DNA from: Jatrophihabitans endophyticus
GTDB lineage: Bacteria; Actinomycetota; Actinomycetes; Mycobacteriales; Jatrophihabitantaceae
Length of the DNA: 64,000 bases
Assembly: GCF_900129455.1 (NCBI RefSeq)
Contig: NZ_FQVU01000003.1
Span: 868,001 to 932,000, forward strand
Direction: 5' to 3'
The translations under genes were made by a program, and so were the position numbers. This document shows positions 36,882-45,117 of the stretch, piece by piece. Below the pieces are notes generated by a model that had not been told where the DNA came from, made no database searches, and saw only the letters and a program-made list of their open reading frames with translations. Position 1 is the first letter of the stretch; every line of letters starts with the position of its first letter.

Positions 36882-37604
36882 TCAACCCTGCCCGCGCAGC
36901 AGCGGGAGGTCCTCTCGCGTCACGAGGCCGGTGGTGAGCGCGTACTCGGCGAGGTTGTTCAACGCGAAGGGCCCGGTCAGGTTGGGCACGCCGGCGTTGG
37001 ACAGCCGCGCCCGCAGGTATTCGATGCGCTTGACCAACGTCGTGCGGGGCCACCCCAGCCGGGCGGCCGCGGCGGCGTAGGACTTGGGGTTGGGGTCGTA
37101 GCGGGTGCCCTCCTCCAGGTAGCCGGCGAACAGCGCGATGAGGGCGGCGCGGTCGGCCGGGTTCACGACGACCTCCTCGCCGATCGTCGTCGGCTGTCCC
37201 GCGGCGGGCGTCCCGTCGTCGACCCCGGGGACGTCGGCGGGCGGTGACACCTCCACGAACAGCTCGTAGCTGCGTTCCTGCCCGTCGACGAGGACCCGGA
37301 TCGGTCCCTCCGCCGCGCGCCGCCGGCCGGGCGGCAGGACGCTGCGCAGTCCGTACTCGTCCACGATCCCGAGCGAGCGGGACGCGCTGGCGTTGACGAC
37401 CCACCACAGCCCGCTGTCGCGCTCGACGCGCCCGGCCAGGCGGGAGACCGCCAGATCGGTCTCGTCGAGGCACACCGTGCAGCCGGCGGCGCGGCCGAAG
37501 GTGAACTCCACACCGGGTTGCACACGGTGCGTAGTCGAGTCGATACGGACGGTGATCGGTTCGGCCTCGTCGGGCTCGGCCTGGCCGGGGAGCTCGTCGG
37601 TCAT
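36882..37604 (-). CDS. FHA-like and helix-turn-helix protein, putative regulator of the locus
   Basis: A 240-residue protein. Residues ~20-125 resemble an FHA phosphopeptide-binding domain (FTFGRAAGCTVCLDETDLAVSR), but the usual SRxH reads SRLAG and the S-x-N-G turn is altered, so phospho-binding is doubtful. Residues ~145-235 are a helical DNA-binding-like region (NPKSYAAAAARLGWPRTTLVKRIEYLRARL) seen in other actinobacterial FHA proteins. It is the first gene of the minus-strand operon, divergent from the PASTA gene, with a cluster of GCGGT half-sites between them. Inferred role: transcriptional regulator, possibly responding to the adjacent kinase. Confidence 0.72.
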   Translation of the reverse strand: MTDELPGQAEPDEAEPITVRIDSTTHRVQPGVEFTFGRAAGCTVCLDETDLAVSRLAGRVERDSGLWWVVNASASRSLGIVDEYGLRSVLPPGRRRAAEGPIRVLVDGQERSYELFVEVSPPADVPGVDDGTPAAGQPTTIGEEVVVNPADRAALIALFAGYLEEGTRYDPNPKSYAAAAARLGWPRTTLVKRIEYLRARLSNAGVPNLTGPFALNNLAEYALTTGLVTREDLPLLRGQG

Positions 37605-37628
37605 GGTGGGGAGGGTTCCCTATTCCGT

Positions 37629-37692
37629 GCGGTCTGTGGGTCACTGTCTACTGTGGCGGTCGTTTAACCGCAGGATCGCGGTTCCCCGCGGT
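37629..37692. promoter_or_regulatory. Array of GCGGT half-sites in divergent promoter
   Basis: GCGGT occurs at 37629, 37656, 37678 and 37688, and its complement ACCGC at 37667. The best site is AACCGC, 6 nt, GCGGTT (37666-37683), a perfect inverted repeat. The sites at 37656, 37667 and 37678 are each 11 bp apart, about one helical turn. All lie in the 118-bp space between the FHA-HTH gene and the PASTA gene. The FHA-HTH protein is the natural candidate to bind here. Confidence 0.45.
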
Positions 37693-37722
37693 CGGGTACA
37701 GGTGGGTGGGAGGTCGAGGCCG

Positions 37723-40551
37723 GTGCGACTGGCTCGCGTGCGGACCCGCCGATCAGGACGGGCAGCCGGTGTCCTGGTGACCGTCGCGGCCGTGAGTGCG
37801 GGTCTCGCGGCCTCCCTGGGCGCGGGTTACACCGTGGCCCACGCGGCGCTGCAGGACGGCTCGGCCTACGTCACCAAGGGCTCCACCGTCTCCCACGTCA
37901 ACGGCGAGTCGCGCACGCTCGACGCCACCTCGCGCGCCGCGCTCGCCACGTCGGGCGAGGCCCTGCGCGTCCGCGCGGTGCCCGGCGACAAGGTCGTCGC
38001 GGTGAACCAGAAGACCGGGGTCGTGACCACCGTCGACGGCGGCACCATGACCCCGACCGCGACGGTCCGGCCGAAGCGCGCCACCGTCACCGAACCGTCC
38101 GACGTCGTCTCGTCGGGCAAGGGCGCGTGGCTCGTCGACTACGACGGCTCGGCCGTCCGACCGCTCGAGCAGGGCGTCGCCCGCGCTCCGGTCGCCGTGG
38201 CGGGCCGGCCCGACGACGCCGCGCCCGGCCCGGCCGGCTCGCTGTTCGTCCTCACCCGCGAGGGCACGCTGGTGCGCGTCGACCGCGACCGCAGCGTGCA
38301 CCGCGTCGACGTCGACAACGCGCGCAACGGATCGCTCACCGTCGCGGGCTCGCAGGCCTACCTCGTGACGACCGTCGGTGACGTCGTCGCGCTGGACGGG
38401 ACGTCCGGACGCCGGGTGGCGGCGGTGCAGGGCGCGGCGCCCGGGAGCGACGGTCACGTCCTGGTGGGCTCCTCGCAGGGCTCCGGGGAGCACGTCCTCG
38501 TCGTCTCCTCGCGGCTGCTCGCCATCGTCGACCCGCGCACCGGTGGCGTCGGCGACCTCGTCACCCTCCCCACCGCCGACCACCGCCTCGGCCGACCGGT
38601 CGAGTACCGCGGCAAGGTCTACGTCCCCGACTACGCCGCCCACAAGCTCGTCGTCGTCGACGTCGCGACCAAGCGGGTCGAGCGCACGCAGCTCACGGTG
38701 CCCGGGACGCAGCCGACGTTCGACCTGTTCGTGGCCGGCGGCAAGCTCTGGGCGAACGACCAGTACGCGCAGCGGCTCGTCCAACTCGACGACACCGGTC
38801 AGCACCGCGTCGACAAGGGACCCGGCAACGGCGTCCAGGACGACACCCGCAAGCCGCCGCCGACCAGATCGCCGCAGTCGCCCACCAGCACGACGCCGCC
38901 GGCCGGCACGCCGCCGAGCCGCTCCGGCGGCTCGAGCAGCCCGACCCGGGACCGCGGCGGGGAGGGGCGCCGGGGCAAGGACCGGACGAACCCGCCGTCG
39001 CGGGGCGGTGGCAGCACGGCTCCCCGATACGTGCAGGTGCCGCACTTCCCCGACGGCGTCTACCGCGACGTCGCCTGCTCGCAGCTGGCGGACCTCGGCC
39101 TGCGTTGCTCCGCGGTGAGCCGCGAGGTCACCGTTAAGGACAGCGACACCGTCGTCGAGACCTCACCGCGGGCCGGCGCCAAGGTCGCCGAGGGCTCGAC
39201 GGTCACCGTCATCTACGTCGGCAAGCCCGCGGTGCCCGACGTCGCGAACGACACCCCTGCCGACGCCTGCCACGCGATCGAGCTGGCCGGCCTGCGGTGC
39301 CGCACCACGGCCGATACGCCTGCCGAGCAGATCGAGGACTTCGGTGCCGTGACCGGCACCGACCCGCCGAGCGGGCAGCAGGTGGCCACGAACTCGACCG
39401 TCGCCGTCCGCTACCGCGGCTCCTTCCGCATGCCGGACTTCTCGGGCACCAAGGGCACGAAGGCGTGCGACCGGTTGCGCGAACTCTCGCTGCAGCTGCC
39501 CGACCGGCAGCCGGTCACCGTCGAGTGCACCACGAAGGACGGGGACCCGGCGCCGAAGTCCGAGCCCGACGCGGCGAACGAGGTGTACGAGCAGAAGCCG
39601 GCCGGGAACGCGACGTTCACCCCGGGCTCGGGGCACCGCGTCTCGCTGACCGTCCACACCGCCGACGCCGACCTCGCGGACTACACGCTCCGGCGCGGCG
39701 GTTACCCGAACGACGCCCAGACCGCCGTCGAGGAGTGCGCCCAGCGCTTCCGCTGCGTCCTGTCCGACCAGCGGGTCCCGGCGGTCGACGGTGGCGCGCA
39801 CCCGGACTGGGTCGGCAAGGTGGCCGCGATGCAGGACGGCAACGGCAACGACCGCCAGCCCGGCCGCTACCAGGTGGGCGACGCCACGACCGTCGTGATC
39901 GTGGCCTACGGCGACCAGGCCCAGGTGCCGAACGTGGTGGGTCAGCAGCCGAGCCAGGGTTGCCAGGCGGTGCAGAGCGCGGGCTTCGAGTGCAGGCTCG
40001 AGTACCAGCCCAACCGCGTGGCGCAGGTCAACGGGCAGAGCCCGCAGGGCGGCGCGACCGCCGGCATCAACACGACGGTGACGCTCTACCAGTCCGACAA
40101 GCCGACGGTCGTGCTGAACAAGTACCACCGCACCACGGGTTCCGGGACGGGCGTCGTGCGCATCCTGGTCGCCGAGGGCGATCCGGTGCCGCCGAACTAC
40201 GCCCTGGACGGGCCGGTCGGCTCGGTGTACCGGGCCGGCAGCTACAGCCCCGACTGGCCGCTGAAGGAGTTCACCAACACCGGCACCTGCTCGGGTTACC
40301 AGAACAACATCCTGTACTCCCACGGCGCACCCGCCGGCTGCATGTCCCAGGCCAACACGCGCAACGCCGGCGACGTGCTGCCGCCCGACGGCGACACCTG
40401 CAGCTGGGGCACGGTCTGGCTGTTCCGCATCAGCAACAAGATCGACAACGACACGATCCAGTTCGACATCGTGCGGGGCACCACGAAGAAGAGCGACGTC
40501 CCCGGCACCTCCTACGACGAACCGCTGGGGTGCGTCTACCCGCCGCAATGA
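37723..40551 (+). CDS. Exported beta-propeller and PASTA-repeat surface protein
   Basis: A 942-residue exported protein of unknown function. The N-terminus has Arg residues and one hydrophobic segment (AGVLVTVAAVSAGLAASLGAG), a signal peptide or anchor. Residues ~45-350 consist of propeller-like repeats (e.g. LFVLTREGTLVRVDRDRSV). A Pro/Ser/Arg-rich linker follows (~375-430). Then come four PASTA-like repeats (~434-795), each opening with a VP-x-(V/F) type motif and each holding a Cys pair, as in ACSQLADLGLRC, ACHAIELAGLRC and GCQAVQSAGFEC. The last ~145 residues form a Cys-containing domain that I do not recognise. The GTG start has GGGAGG upstream. PASTA repeats normally bind peptidoglycan or muropeptides. 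Confidence 0.8.
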   Translation: MRLARVRTRRSGRAAGVLVTVAAVSAGLAASLGAGYTVAHAALQDGSAYVTKGSTVSHVNGESRTLDATSRAALATSGEALRVRAVPGDKVVAVNQKTGVVTTVDGGTMTPTATVRPKRATVTEPSDVVSSGKGAWLVDYDGSAVRPLEQGVARAPVAVAGRPDDAAPGPAGSLFVLTREGTLVRVDRDRSVHRVDVDNARNGSLTVAGSQAYLVTTVGDVVALDGTSGRRVAAVQGAAPGSDGHVLVGSSQGSGEHVLVVSSRLLAIVDPRTGGVGDLVTLPTADHRLGRPVEYRGKVYVPDYAAHKLVVVDVATKRVERTQLTVPGTQPTFDLFVAGGKLWANDQYAQRLVQLDDTGQHRVDKGPGNGVQDDTRKPPPTRSPQSPTSTTPPAGTPPSRSGGSSSPTRDRGGEGRRGKDRTNPPSRGGGSTAPRYVQVPHFPDGVYRDVACSQLADLGLRCSAVSREVTVKDSDTVVETSPRAGAKVAEGSTVTVIYVGKPAVPDVANDTPADACHAIELAGLRCRTTADTPAEQIEDFGAVTGTDPPSGQQVATNSTVAVRYRGSFRMPDFSGTKGTKACDRLRELSLQLPDRQPVTVECTTKDGDPAPKSEPDAANEVYEQKPAGNATFTPGSGHRVSLTVHTADADLADYTLRRGGYPNDAQTAVEECAQRFRCVLSDQRVPAVDGGAHPDWVGKVAAMQDGNGNDRQPGRYQVGDATTVVIVAYGDQAQVPNVVGQQPSQGCQAVQSAGFECRLEYQPNRVAQVNGQSPQGGATAGINTTVTLYQSDKPTVVLNKYHRTTGSGTGVVRILVAEGDPVPPNYALDGPVGSVYRAGSYSPDWPLKEFTNTGTCSGYQNNILYSHGAPAGCMSQANTRNAGDVLPPDGDTCSWGTVWLFRISNKIDNDTIQFDIVRGTTKKSDVPGTSYDEPLGCVYPPQ

Positions 40552-40662
40552 GGCGTCCGGCCTTGGGTAGCCCTTCCGATTCCGCGCCGGCGGCGCGATG
40601 ACGAGACTCGTTCGGAGAGGGCAGCGACCACCCCGGTCGCGCGACAGGGCGGGAGGACGACG

Positions 40663-40938
40663 ATGGTCGCCAAGAATCCGTACGCCGCGGTATGGGAGCA
40701 CGCCGAGCACAGCCTGCGATACCGCATCGCCGCCGTGCACGACACCGGTGTCGCCGTCGACCAGGCGCGCGACCACCTCACCTGGCAGGGGCCCGCCGCG
40801 GACCGGTTCCGCGCGCAGGCCCGTGCCCACCACGACGCGCTGCACCAGCACAACGACGTCCTCCGGCACCTGCTGACGCTGATCCAGCAGGCCGCCGAGG
40901 TCAAGGTCCCCGCGTCGAAGCCGGCGGCCCGGTCATGA
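40663..40938 (+). CDS. WXG-like partner protein
   Basis: A 91-residue helical protein with a WXG turn in DHLTWQGPAADRFRAQARAHHDAL, no signal peptide and a high His content. The Gly in the -G-x-A-A-x-R-F- context matches WXG100 proteins. GGGAGGACGACG precedes the ATG. Its stop overlaps the ATG of the lysozyme-CHAP gene, the pairing seen between type VII substrates and their small helical partners. Likely role: chaperone or co-secreted partner of that hydrolase. Confidence 0.75.
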   Translation: MVAKNPYAAVWEHAEHSLRYRIAAVHDTGVAVDQARDHLTWQGPAADRFRAQARAHHDALHQHNDVLRHLLTLIQQAAEVKVPASKPAARS

Positions 40939-42389
40939 CCGGCATGAGCGAGTACTCGTGGGCCAAGGACCTCCTCACCCGCATGGGCTACGAGGTCAAC
41001 CAGAACAACGTCACCGCGATCGTCGCGTGGGAGTACGCCGAGGGCGGTCACTTCCACAACGGCGCCCGGTTCAACCCGCTCAACACGACCATGGCGCACG
41101 GCCGCTACGGCTCGATGAACTCGGCCGGCGTCGCGACCTACCCGAGCTACGAGGTCGGCATGCGTGAGACCGTCGCGACCCTGCGGCTCGACAGCTACGC
41201 CAAGGTGCGCCACAGCCTCGCGACGAGCGCCGCGCCGGCGACCACCGCCGCGGCGGTCGCCGCGTCGCCCTGGGGCACCTGGCACGGCGTCGCGAGCGGC
41301 CCCGCCCTGACCCGCGCCCGGGCCACGGTCGGCACGCACGACGGCCTGGCGAAGGGCGGCAAGCACGACGGCAAGCACGACGGCAAGCACGGCGGGCAGG
41401 GCCACGGACCCGCGCACGGGAAGGGCGCCGGCACGAAGATCGTCCTCGACCTGCACGAGCTCGACCGGCTCAGCCGCACCTACTGCGGCGCGAGCGACGA
41501 GATCCTGCGGCACCGCCGCGTGGTGGCCGACATCGCCGCCGCGATCGAACCCGCGCGCGTGGCCCTGCCCGACCAGGGGCTGGCGACCGTCATCAAGGCG
41601 ACCTTCGACTGGCTGCTGGAGCCCGGCGGCGGCTTCGAGGACGACGCCCGCCAGCACGACGCGCTGTCCCAGCTCACCGGCGAGATCCACCGGCTCGCGA
41701 CCGAGGCCGACGGCAACCACAACGGCAGCTGGGGACGGGGCGAGGCGATGGCGTTCGCCGCGAAGCACCAGGGCGAGCAGGGCGCCGCCCTCGACGCCGT
41801 GATGGCGGCGCTCGCCGGCGGCACCATCGTCCGTCGCTCGCCCAAGGGAGCCGGCTCGGCCGACGCCGCCCGCGGCACGAACGGCGGCACGAGCAGGGGC
41901 GGCGCGAGCAAGGGTGGCGCGAGCAAGGGTGGCGGTTCGGGCGACGGGGGGAGCGGTCGCCAGCAGCAGGTCGACTCGATGCTCGCCGTCGCCCGCGCGC
42001 AGCACGCGGTCGAGCACAACCACGACAACAGGACGAAGTACGGCGCGTGGTACGGCAACAACGGTGACGCGTGGTGTGCCCAGTTCGTGTCCTACGTCTT
42101 CGCGCACTCCGGGAACCGGCTGCCGGCGATCGACAGCCCGAAGGGCTTCCAGTCCTGCCCGCGGGCGATCACGTACCTGCAGGCACGCCATCAGCTGCAC
42201 AGCACGCCGAAGGTCGGCGACGTCTTCCTGCGCCGCGACGGCCAGCACACCGGCATCGTGAGCAAGGTCCACGCCGACGGGACCTTCGACACCATCGAGG
42301 GCAACGCCGGCCCGCAGACCGACCGCGTCTACCACGGCACCCGCAACACCCACGACGGGCTGTACTGGTTCTGGACCGCGATCCGGTGA
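40935..42389 (+). CDS. Lysozyme-like and CHAP peptidoglycan hydrolase, putative type VII effector
   Basis: A 484-residue protein without a signal peptide. Residues 1-110 resemble the lysozyme-like domains of phage lysins and tape-measure proteins: AIVAWEYAEGGHF (Glu as likely acid catalyst), RFNPLNTT and NSAGVATYPSYEVGMRETVATL. A His/Gly/Lys-rich linker follows (~135-170), then a helical middle part (~172-305) like ESX substrates, a Gly/Ser/Lys-rich linker, and a C-terminal CHAP domain (~350-484) with Cys in DAWCAQFVSYVF (about 379) and His in QHTGIVSKV (about 437). It would cut both glycan and peptide bonds. ATGA overlap with the WXG-like gene fixes the start. Export through the adjacent EssC-like system is inferred. 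Confidence 0.78.
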   Translation: MTGMSEYSWAKDLLTRMGYEVNQNNVTAIVAWEYAEGGHFHNGARFNPLNTTMAHGRYGSMNSAGVATYPSYEVGMRETVATLRLDSYAKVRHSLATSAAPATTAAAVAASPWGTWHGVASGPALTRARATVGTHDGLAKGGKHDGKHDGKHGGQGHGPAHGKGAGTKIVLDLHELDRLSRTYCGASDEILRHRRVVADIAAAIEPARVALPDQGLATVIKATFDWLLEPGGGFEDDARQHDALSQLTGEIHRLATEADGNHNGSWGRGEAMAFAAKHQGEQGAALDAVMAALAGGTIVRRSPKGAGSADAARGTNGGTSRGGASKGGASKGGGSGDGGSGRQQQVDSMLAVARAQHAVEHNHDNRTKYGAWYGNNGDAWCAQFVSYVFAHSGNRLPAIDSPKGFQSCPRAITYLQARHQLHSTPKVGDVFLRRDGQHTGIVSKVHADGTFDTIEGNAGPQTDRVYHGTRNTHDGLYWFWTAIR

Positions 42390-42390
42390 C

Positions 42391-42422
42391 CGCGCCGCCC
42401 GCGCCGCCCGCGCCGCCCGCGT
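42391..42422. repeat. 9-bp tandem repeat between convergent genes
   Basis: About three and a half copies of CGCGCCGCC-type 9-mers fill the 49-bp gap between the hydrolase gene and the convergent ROK gene. No stable hairpin is evident. Confidence 0.5.
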
Positions 42423-42438
42423 CGCGTGGCTCCCCAGC

Positions 42439-43632
42439 TCAGCCGCCGGCGATGAGCGGGTCGCTGAGCAGGTCGGCGAAGGCGAGCTCGGCGGCCCCGA
42501 GCAGCGGCGAGTCCGTCCCGAAGGCGGGCTGGATCAGCTCCACGCTGCGGCCCGGCGTCTCGACGGCGTAGTGGCTGACCGCCGCCTCGATCTCCGGCCG
42601 CGCGAGGTCGAGCATGTGCGAGAGCGTGCCACCGAGCAGCACGCGCTGCGGGTTGAGCGTGTTCACCAGCGTCCCGATGGTGCGGCCGAGCGGCTCGGCG
42701 ACGTCGCGGACGGCGCCGACCGCGCTGGCGTCACCACTGCGCGCGTCGGTGAAGAACCGGGACACCGCCTCGTCCGTCGGCGGCAGCGGGCGGCCGGCGC
42801 GCGCGAGCAGTGCCCCCTCGCCGATGTAGGTCTCGGTGCAGCCGTGCTTGCCGCAGTGGCACGGTGGGCCGGACGAGTCGATGACGTTGTGCCCGATCTC
42901 CCCGGCGTAGCCGTCGTACCCGCGTAGCGGCCGACCGTCGACCACGATGCCGGCGCCGACGCCGGTGCGGCCGAGCAGGTAGACGACGTCGTCGAAGCCG
43001 CGGGCGGCACCACGCAGGTGTTCGGCGAAGACCGCGAGGTCGGCGTCGTTGCCGATCCGCACCCGCGTGTGCTCGGGCAGCGCGTCGGTGAGCAGCGCGC
43101 CGAACGCGATGTCGTGCCACTCCAGGTTCGGGGCGACCGCGATGTGACCGCTCTCGAGGTCGACCGTCCCGGGCACGCTGACGCCCACCGTGAGCGGGGG
43201 AGCCGACCGCCCGGTCGCCCGCGAGACGCGCTCCACGGACTCGACCACGATGCGCGCGGCGGTCTCCGGCTCGCTCGCCGCCGGCCCGGTCGGGACGAGC
43301 TGGCGGGCCAGCACGTCACCGCCGAGCCCGATCGCCGCCGTGACGACGTGGGTGACGTCGATGTCGACGGCCACCACGTACGGACCGCGGTCGTGCGGAC
43401 CGACGACGTGCGACGGCCGGCCCACGCTCGACCCGCCGTTCGGCACGACCTCGCCGACCAGGCCGAGCTCGAGCAGGTCGGCGACCAGCGCTCCCATCGT
43501 GGACCGGCTCACCCGCAGCCGCTGGGTCAGCTCGGCCCGGGTCAGCGCACCGTCGCGATGGATGTGGCCGAGGACGAGAGCGAGGTTGTGACGCCGGATC
43601 GCATCCGGACGTGCCGCGGGCGACGCGACCAC
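42439..43632 (-). CDS. xylR: ROK-family transcriptional repressor, likely XylR
   Basis: Sugar-responsive repressor of 397 residues. Residues 10-75 form a winged helix (LTRAELTQRLRVSRSTMGALVADLLELG). The rest is a ROK sugar-binding domain with a phosphate-loop-like segment YLLGRTGVGAGIVVDG and the zinc motif CHCGKHGCTETY, followed by the C-terminal VLLGGTL. It starts 7 bp after xylH on the same strand and is the last gene of the xylose operon, so it is the likely xylose sensor. The matched inverted repeats before xylF and xylA are candidate operators. Confidence 0.85.
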   Translation of the reverse strand: MVASPAARPDAIRRHNLALVLGHIHRDGALTRAELTQRLRVSRSTMGALVADLLELGLVGEVVPNGGSSVGRPSHVVGPHDRGPYVVAVDIDVTHVVTAAIGLGGDVLARQLVPTGPAASEPETAARIVVESVERVSRATGRSAPPLTVGVSVPGTVDLESGHIAVAPNLEWHDIAFGALLTDALPEHTRVRIGNDADLAVFAEHLRGAARGFDDVVYLLGRTGVGAGIVVDGRPLRGYDGYAGEIGHNVIDSSGPPCHCGKHGCTETYIGEGALLARAGRPLPPTDEAVSRFFTDARSGDASAVGAVRDVAEPLGRTIGTLVNTLNPQRVLLGGTLSHMLDLARPEIEAAVSHYAVETPGRSVELIQPAFGTDSPLLGAAELAFADLLSDPLIAGG

Positions 43633-43639
43633 ACCCGAC

Positions 43640-45106
43640 TCACCGGGTGCGGGCGCGGCGCCGCGACAGGGCGTCGACCGCGGCAGCGATGAGCAGGACC
43701 ACGCCGGTGATGACGTTCTGGTACTGCGCCGGCAGGCTCGGCCGCAGCAGGATGCCGTTGGGGATGATCACGATCACGAGCGCGCCGATGACGGCGTCGC
43801 GCGCCTTGCCGCGGCCACCGAACAGCGACGTGCCGCCGATGACCGCCGCGGCGACCGAGAACAGCAGGATGTTGCCGGCGCCGAGGTCCAGCGACGCGCT
43901 GCCCTGGTACGAGGCCAGGAACGCACCGCCCACGGCGGCGAACGAGGACGACGCGATGAACGCGCTGATCTTGATGCGCGTCACGTCGATGCCCGCCCGG
44001 CGCGCCGCCTCGGTGTTGCCACCGGTGGCGAACAGGTGGCGGCCCCACGTCGTCTTGGTGAGCGCGATGGAGCAGACGATCATCAACGCGATCGGGATGG
44101 ACGCCGCCCACGGGATGCCCTGGATGACGAAGTTGGGGTTCGGGTTGCGGTTCTGCACCGCGAGGAACGTCAGCACCAGGGCCGCCAGCAGGATCAGCCC
44201 GCCTCGCAGGAACACGAGCCCGTAGGTGTCGGCGGCGAGACCCCGCTGCTGCGCCCGGAAGGAGCGGAAGACCGTGTACACCAGGTAGCCGCCGCCCACG
44301 ACGACGGCGAAGACCCAGCTCCAGAACACCGACATGTTGTTGTGCGTCAGGCCGTACCAGAACGGGTAGTTGTTGGTGCCGATCGGATTGCCGTTGAGCG
44401 CGAAGAGCACGACGCCCTGCCAGGCAAGGAACAGCGCGAGGGTGACGATGAAGCTCGGGATGCCGACCTTGGCGACGAGGAAGCCGGTGATGATGCCGAC
44501 CGCGGCGCCGACGCAGATCGAGAAGAGCAGTGCGAGCACGACGTGCTTGTCCAGCCCGACCAGCACGAGCAGCAGCCCGAGCACGACCATGCCGACGCCG
44601 ATCCACGTCCGCTGCCAGACGCCGAGGGCCAGTGCCACCAGCATCAGGATCAGCATGATCGGGAAGAGCAGCGTCTGGCCCGGGATGCCGCCGCGCAGGC
44701 CGTCCGACACGATGGCCTGCGCCGCGAACGAGGCGCAGATGCCGCCGAGGGTGCCGGCGGACAGGTCGATCTCGCCGAGCAGCAGGACGAAGACCAGGCC
44801 GAGGGCGATGAGCGCGATGTAGGCGCCCTGGCCCGGCAGCGCGCCGATGTTGCCCTTGCTCAGGAAGCGGTCACTGACCTGGCTGAAGATCAGGCCGAGG
44901 ACGATCAGGCCCAGGACCGACGGCAGCGCGCCGGGGTCGCCGCCGCGGATCTTGTTGACGTAGCCGCGCAGGCCGAGGCCGATGTTGCGGCGCTCGACAT
45001 CGAGGGAGAAGCTGCCGGCGCGACCGAGGCGCGAGCTGTCGTCGTCGGTGGCGGCGCTGCTCGTCTTGGCCAGGCTGGGGCGGGAACCGGGATCGGGCGT
45101 TGTCAT
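43640..45106 (-). CDS. xylH: Sugar ABC transporter permease, XylH type
   Basis: Membrane subunit of a CUT2-class pentose importer, 488 residues, with twelve or more hydrophobic segments (for example GAYIALIALGLVFVLLLGEIDLSAG, the family hallmark around the second to third helix). VGIPSFIVTLALFLAWQGV and GGNTEAARRAGIDVTRIKISAF, the cytoplasmic loop contacting the ATPase, are typical. It is longer than most CUT2 permeases because of an N-terminal cytoplasmic tail of ~50 residues and an extra central loop. It lies 11 bp after xylG and 7 bp before the repressor gene. Confidence 0.88.
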   Translation of the reverse strand: MTTPDPGSRPSLAKTSSAATDDDSSRLGRAGSFSLDVERRNIGLGLRGYVNKIRGGDPGALPSVLGLIVLGLIFSQVSDRFLSKGNIGALPGQGAYIALIALGLVFVLLLGEIDLSAGTLGGICASFAAQAIVSDGLRGGIPGQTLLFPIMLILMLVALALGVWQRTWIGVGMVVLGLLLVLVGLDKHVVLALLFSICVGAAVGIITGFLVAKVGIPSFIVTLALFLAWQGVVLFALNGNPIGTNNYPFWYGLTHNNMSVFWSWVFAVVVGGGYLVYTVFRSFRAQQRGLAADTYGLVFLRGGLILLAALVLTFLAVQNRNPNPNFVIQGIPWAASIPIALMIVCSIALTKTTWGRHLFATGGNTEAARRAGIDVTRIKISAFIASSSFAAVGGAFLASYQGSASLDLGAGNILLFSVAAAVIGGTSLFGGRGKARDAVIGALVIVIIPNGILLRPSLPAQYQNVITGVVLLIAAAVDALSRRRARTR

Positions 45107-45117
45107 CGCAGGCGGCC

